A program made the position numbers and the translations under genes. From positions 1 to 64,000 of the forward strand of contig NZ_FMBC01000022.1 of NCBI RefSeq assembly GCF_900094795.1: 64,000 nucleotides of DNA, read 5' to 3'. Source of the stretch: Kosakonia oryziphila. Lineage in GTDB: Bacteria; Pseudomonadota; Gammaproteobacteria; Enterobacterales; Enterobacteriaceae. The notes beneath the pieces are model-generated. The model saw nothing but the letters and a program-made list of their open reading frames with translations, had not been told where the DNA came from and made no database searches. This document shows, piece by piece, positions 62,518-64,000 of this stretch; the stretch's first letter is position 1, and the number at the start of each line of letters is the position of its first letter.

Positions 62518-64000
62518 TTAACCTTCGTTATGCATCTCTAAGCTTTCCACTTCGTTCTGACGCTGCACCGCTTTGGCATCGTCATTACGCAGGGAGTCGA
62601 GATAATCAAGGTACTGCTGATCAACATCTTTGGTGACATACACACCGTTGAACACCGAGCACTCAAACTGCTGGATATCCGGGTTTTCAGAGCGGACAGC
62701 TTCGATAAGATCGTTGAGATCCTGGAAAATCAGACCGTCAGCACCGATGATCTGGCGGATTTCATCCACTTCGCGCCCGTGAGCGATCAGCTCATTGGCC
62801 GTTGGCATATCGATACCGTATACGTTCGGGAAGCGAATCTCCGGCGCAGCAGAAACGAGGTACACTTTTTTCGCCCCGGCTTCGCGAGCCATCTCGATAA
62901 TCTGCTCGGAAGTGGTGCCGCGCACGATGGAGTCATCGACCAGCAACACGTTTTTATCGCGGAACTCGGCACGGTTTGCGTTCAGCTTACGGCGTACGGA
63001 TTTACGACGCAGTTGCTGGCCCGGCATGATAAAGGTACGGCCGACATAGCGGTTTTTCACAAAGCCCTGGCGGTACGGTTTACCGAGGATACGCGCAATT
63101 TCTAGCGCGATATCGCAGGACGTTTCCGGGATAGGAATGACCACATCGATATCCAGGTCTTCCCACTCTCGCGCGATTTTCTCGCCCAGCTTAGTACCCA
63201 TATTGACGCGGGCGCTGTAGACGGAAATTTTGTCGATAAAGGAATCCGGACGCGCGAAATAAACGTATTCGAACAGGCACGGGTTGCTGACCGGGTTATC
63301 CGCACACTGACGGCTGAACAACTGGCCTTTTTCGGTGATATACACCGCTTCGCCCGGCGCGACATCACGCAGAAATTCGAAGCCCAGCGTATCCAGCGCC
63401 ACGCTTTCAGACGCCACCATATATTCAGTACGGCCATCGCCGATTTCACGCTTGCCCAGCACTAATGGGCGGATGCCATTCGGATCGCGGAAAGCCACCA
63501 TACCGTGGCCAATAATCATCGCCACGCAGGCATAAGCACCACGGATCTGGCGGTTAGTGCTGGCAATGGCGGCAAAAATGTTATCCGCTTCCAGTGGGTA
63601 GTGGCGGAAGTTATCCAGCTCGCTGGCAAACACATTGAGCAGGATTTCAGAATCAGAAGTGGTGTTAATGTGGCGGCGCTTTTCTTCGAACAACTTTTTA
63701 CGCAGCTCATGCGCATTGGTCAGATTGCCGTTGTGCGCCAGCGTGATGCCGTAAGGGGAGTTAACGTAAAAAGGCTGCGCTTCAGATGCGCTGGAACTAC
63801 CCGCGGTAGGATAACGTACGTGGCCAATCCCCATATTGCCCTGCAGACGCTGCATATGGCGGGCCTCGAATACATCATTCACCAGACCGTTCGCCTTACG
63901 CAGACGGAAACAGTTGTTTTCGTCGATGGTGATGATGCCTGCGGCATCCTGCCCACGGTGCTGAAGCACCGACAACGCGTCATAAATCGACTGGTTTACC
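62518..64000 (-). CDS. purF: amidophosphoribosyltransferase (5' end cut by window edge)
   Basis: First committed enzyme of purine synthesis: transfers glutamine-derived ammonia to PRPP. About 493 residues are visible; the first dozen, including the nucleophile Cys after the initiator Met, lie beyond the right edge. The N-terminal glutamine amidotransferase domain has [22 protein letters not shown] and NGNLTNA. The C-terminal phosphoribosyltransferase domain has the PRPP motif [16 protein letters not shown]. In E. coli it follows cvpA; that gene would be off the edge. Confidence 0.97.
   Translation of the reverse strand, partial: VNQSIYDALSVLQHRGQDAAGIITIDENNCFRLRKANGLVNDVFEARHMQRLQGNMGIGHVRYPTAGSSSASEAQPFYVNSPYGITLAHNGNLTNAHELRKKLFEEKRRHINTTSDSEILLNVFASELDNFRHYPLEADNIFAAIASTNRQIRGAYACVAMIIGHGMVAFRDPNGIRPLVLGKREIGDGRTEYMVASESVALDTLGFEFLRDVAPGEAVYITEKGQLFSRQCADNPVSNPCLFEYVYFARPDSFIDKISVYSARVNMGTKLGEKIAREWEDLDIDVVIPIPETSCDIALEIARILGKPYRQGFVKNRYVGRTFIMPGQQLRRKSVRRKLNANRAEFRDKNVLLVDDSIVRGTTSEQIIEMAREAGAKKVYLVSAAPEIRFPNVYGIDMPTANELIAHGREVDEIRQIIGADGLIFQDLNDLIEAVRSENPDIQQFECSVFNGVYVTKDVDQQYLDYLDSLRNDDAKAVQRQNEVESLEMHNEG

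Overview
The window is a chromosomal core segment of a member of the Enterobacteriaceae. Gene content and order from nrdB to purF follow the Escherichia/Salmonella backbone almost gene for gene, and many proteins look nearly identical to their E. coli counterparts. Several details place it outside E. coli K-12. A cheV-type gene lies between rbn and nuoN, and a split transketolase/PTS cluster lies between pta and yfcD; from memory both are arrangements I associate with Salmonella. The ais-arn-pmrD block is absent between yfaZ and menE, and a GNAT gene occupies the yfcH-hisP gap. An Enterobacter/Kosakonia-like genus is my best guess. No rRNA, tRNA, CRISPR array, prophage or intact insertion sequence was seen.

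Layout. 1-1.5 kb: end of the nrdAB-yfaE operon (aerobic ribonucleotide reductase beta subunit and its ferredoxin). 1.5-8.3 kb: glycerol-3-phosphate regulon, with glpTQ divergent from glpABC. 8.3-10.2 kb: yfaY and yfaZ. 10.4-17.4 kb: menaquinone operon menFDHBCE. 17.5-20.4 kb: elaB, elaA, rbn and cheV. 20.5-35.7 kb: the 13-gene nuo operon for respiratory complex I, with fused nuoCD. 36.5-37.4 kb: lrhA. 38.3-44 kb: alaA, yfbR, yfbS, hxpA, yfbU, yfbV. 44.3-47.7 kb: ackA-pta. 47.9-53.2 kb: an accessory sugar-type operon (split transketolase plus ascorbate-type PTS IIC, IIB, IIA) with a divergent LacI-family regulator. 53.2-57.4 kb: yfcD to yfcH and a GNAT acetyltransferase. 57.5-61.6 kb: hisPMQJ-argT basic amino acid ABC transporter. 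61.8-64 kb: ubiX and purF, the latter cut by the right edge.

How the genes fit together. Much of the window serves respiration. GlpQ and GlpT supply glycerol-3-phosphate, GlpABC oxidises it anaerobically into the quinone pool, the men operon makes menaquinone, and complex I feeds NADH electrons into the same pool. AckA-Pta handles overflow and fermentative acetate.

Points most worth attention. (1) The transketolase/PTS operon has two LacI-type operators, one lying over a predicted promoter; its substrate cannot be read from the sequence. (2) A small inverted-repeat element occurs twice, once downstream of lrhA and once, shortened to 45 bp, exactly between two convergent genes so that both stop codons fall at its ends. 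(3) Sigma-54-type promoters precede both argT and hisJ, and a near-perfect NtrC site lies upstream of hisJ. (4) Unusually long, palindrome-rich gaps interrupt the nuo operon at nuoM-nuoL and nuoF-nuoG.
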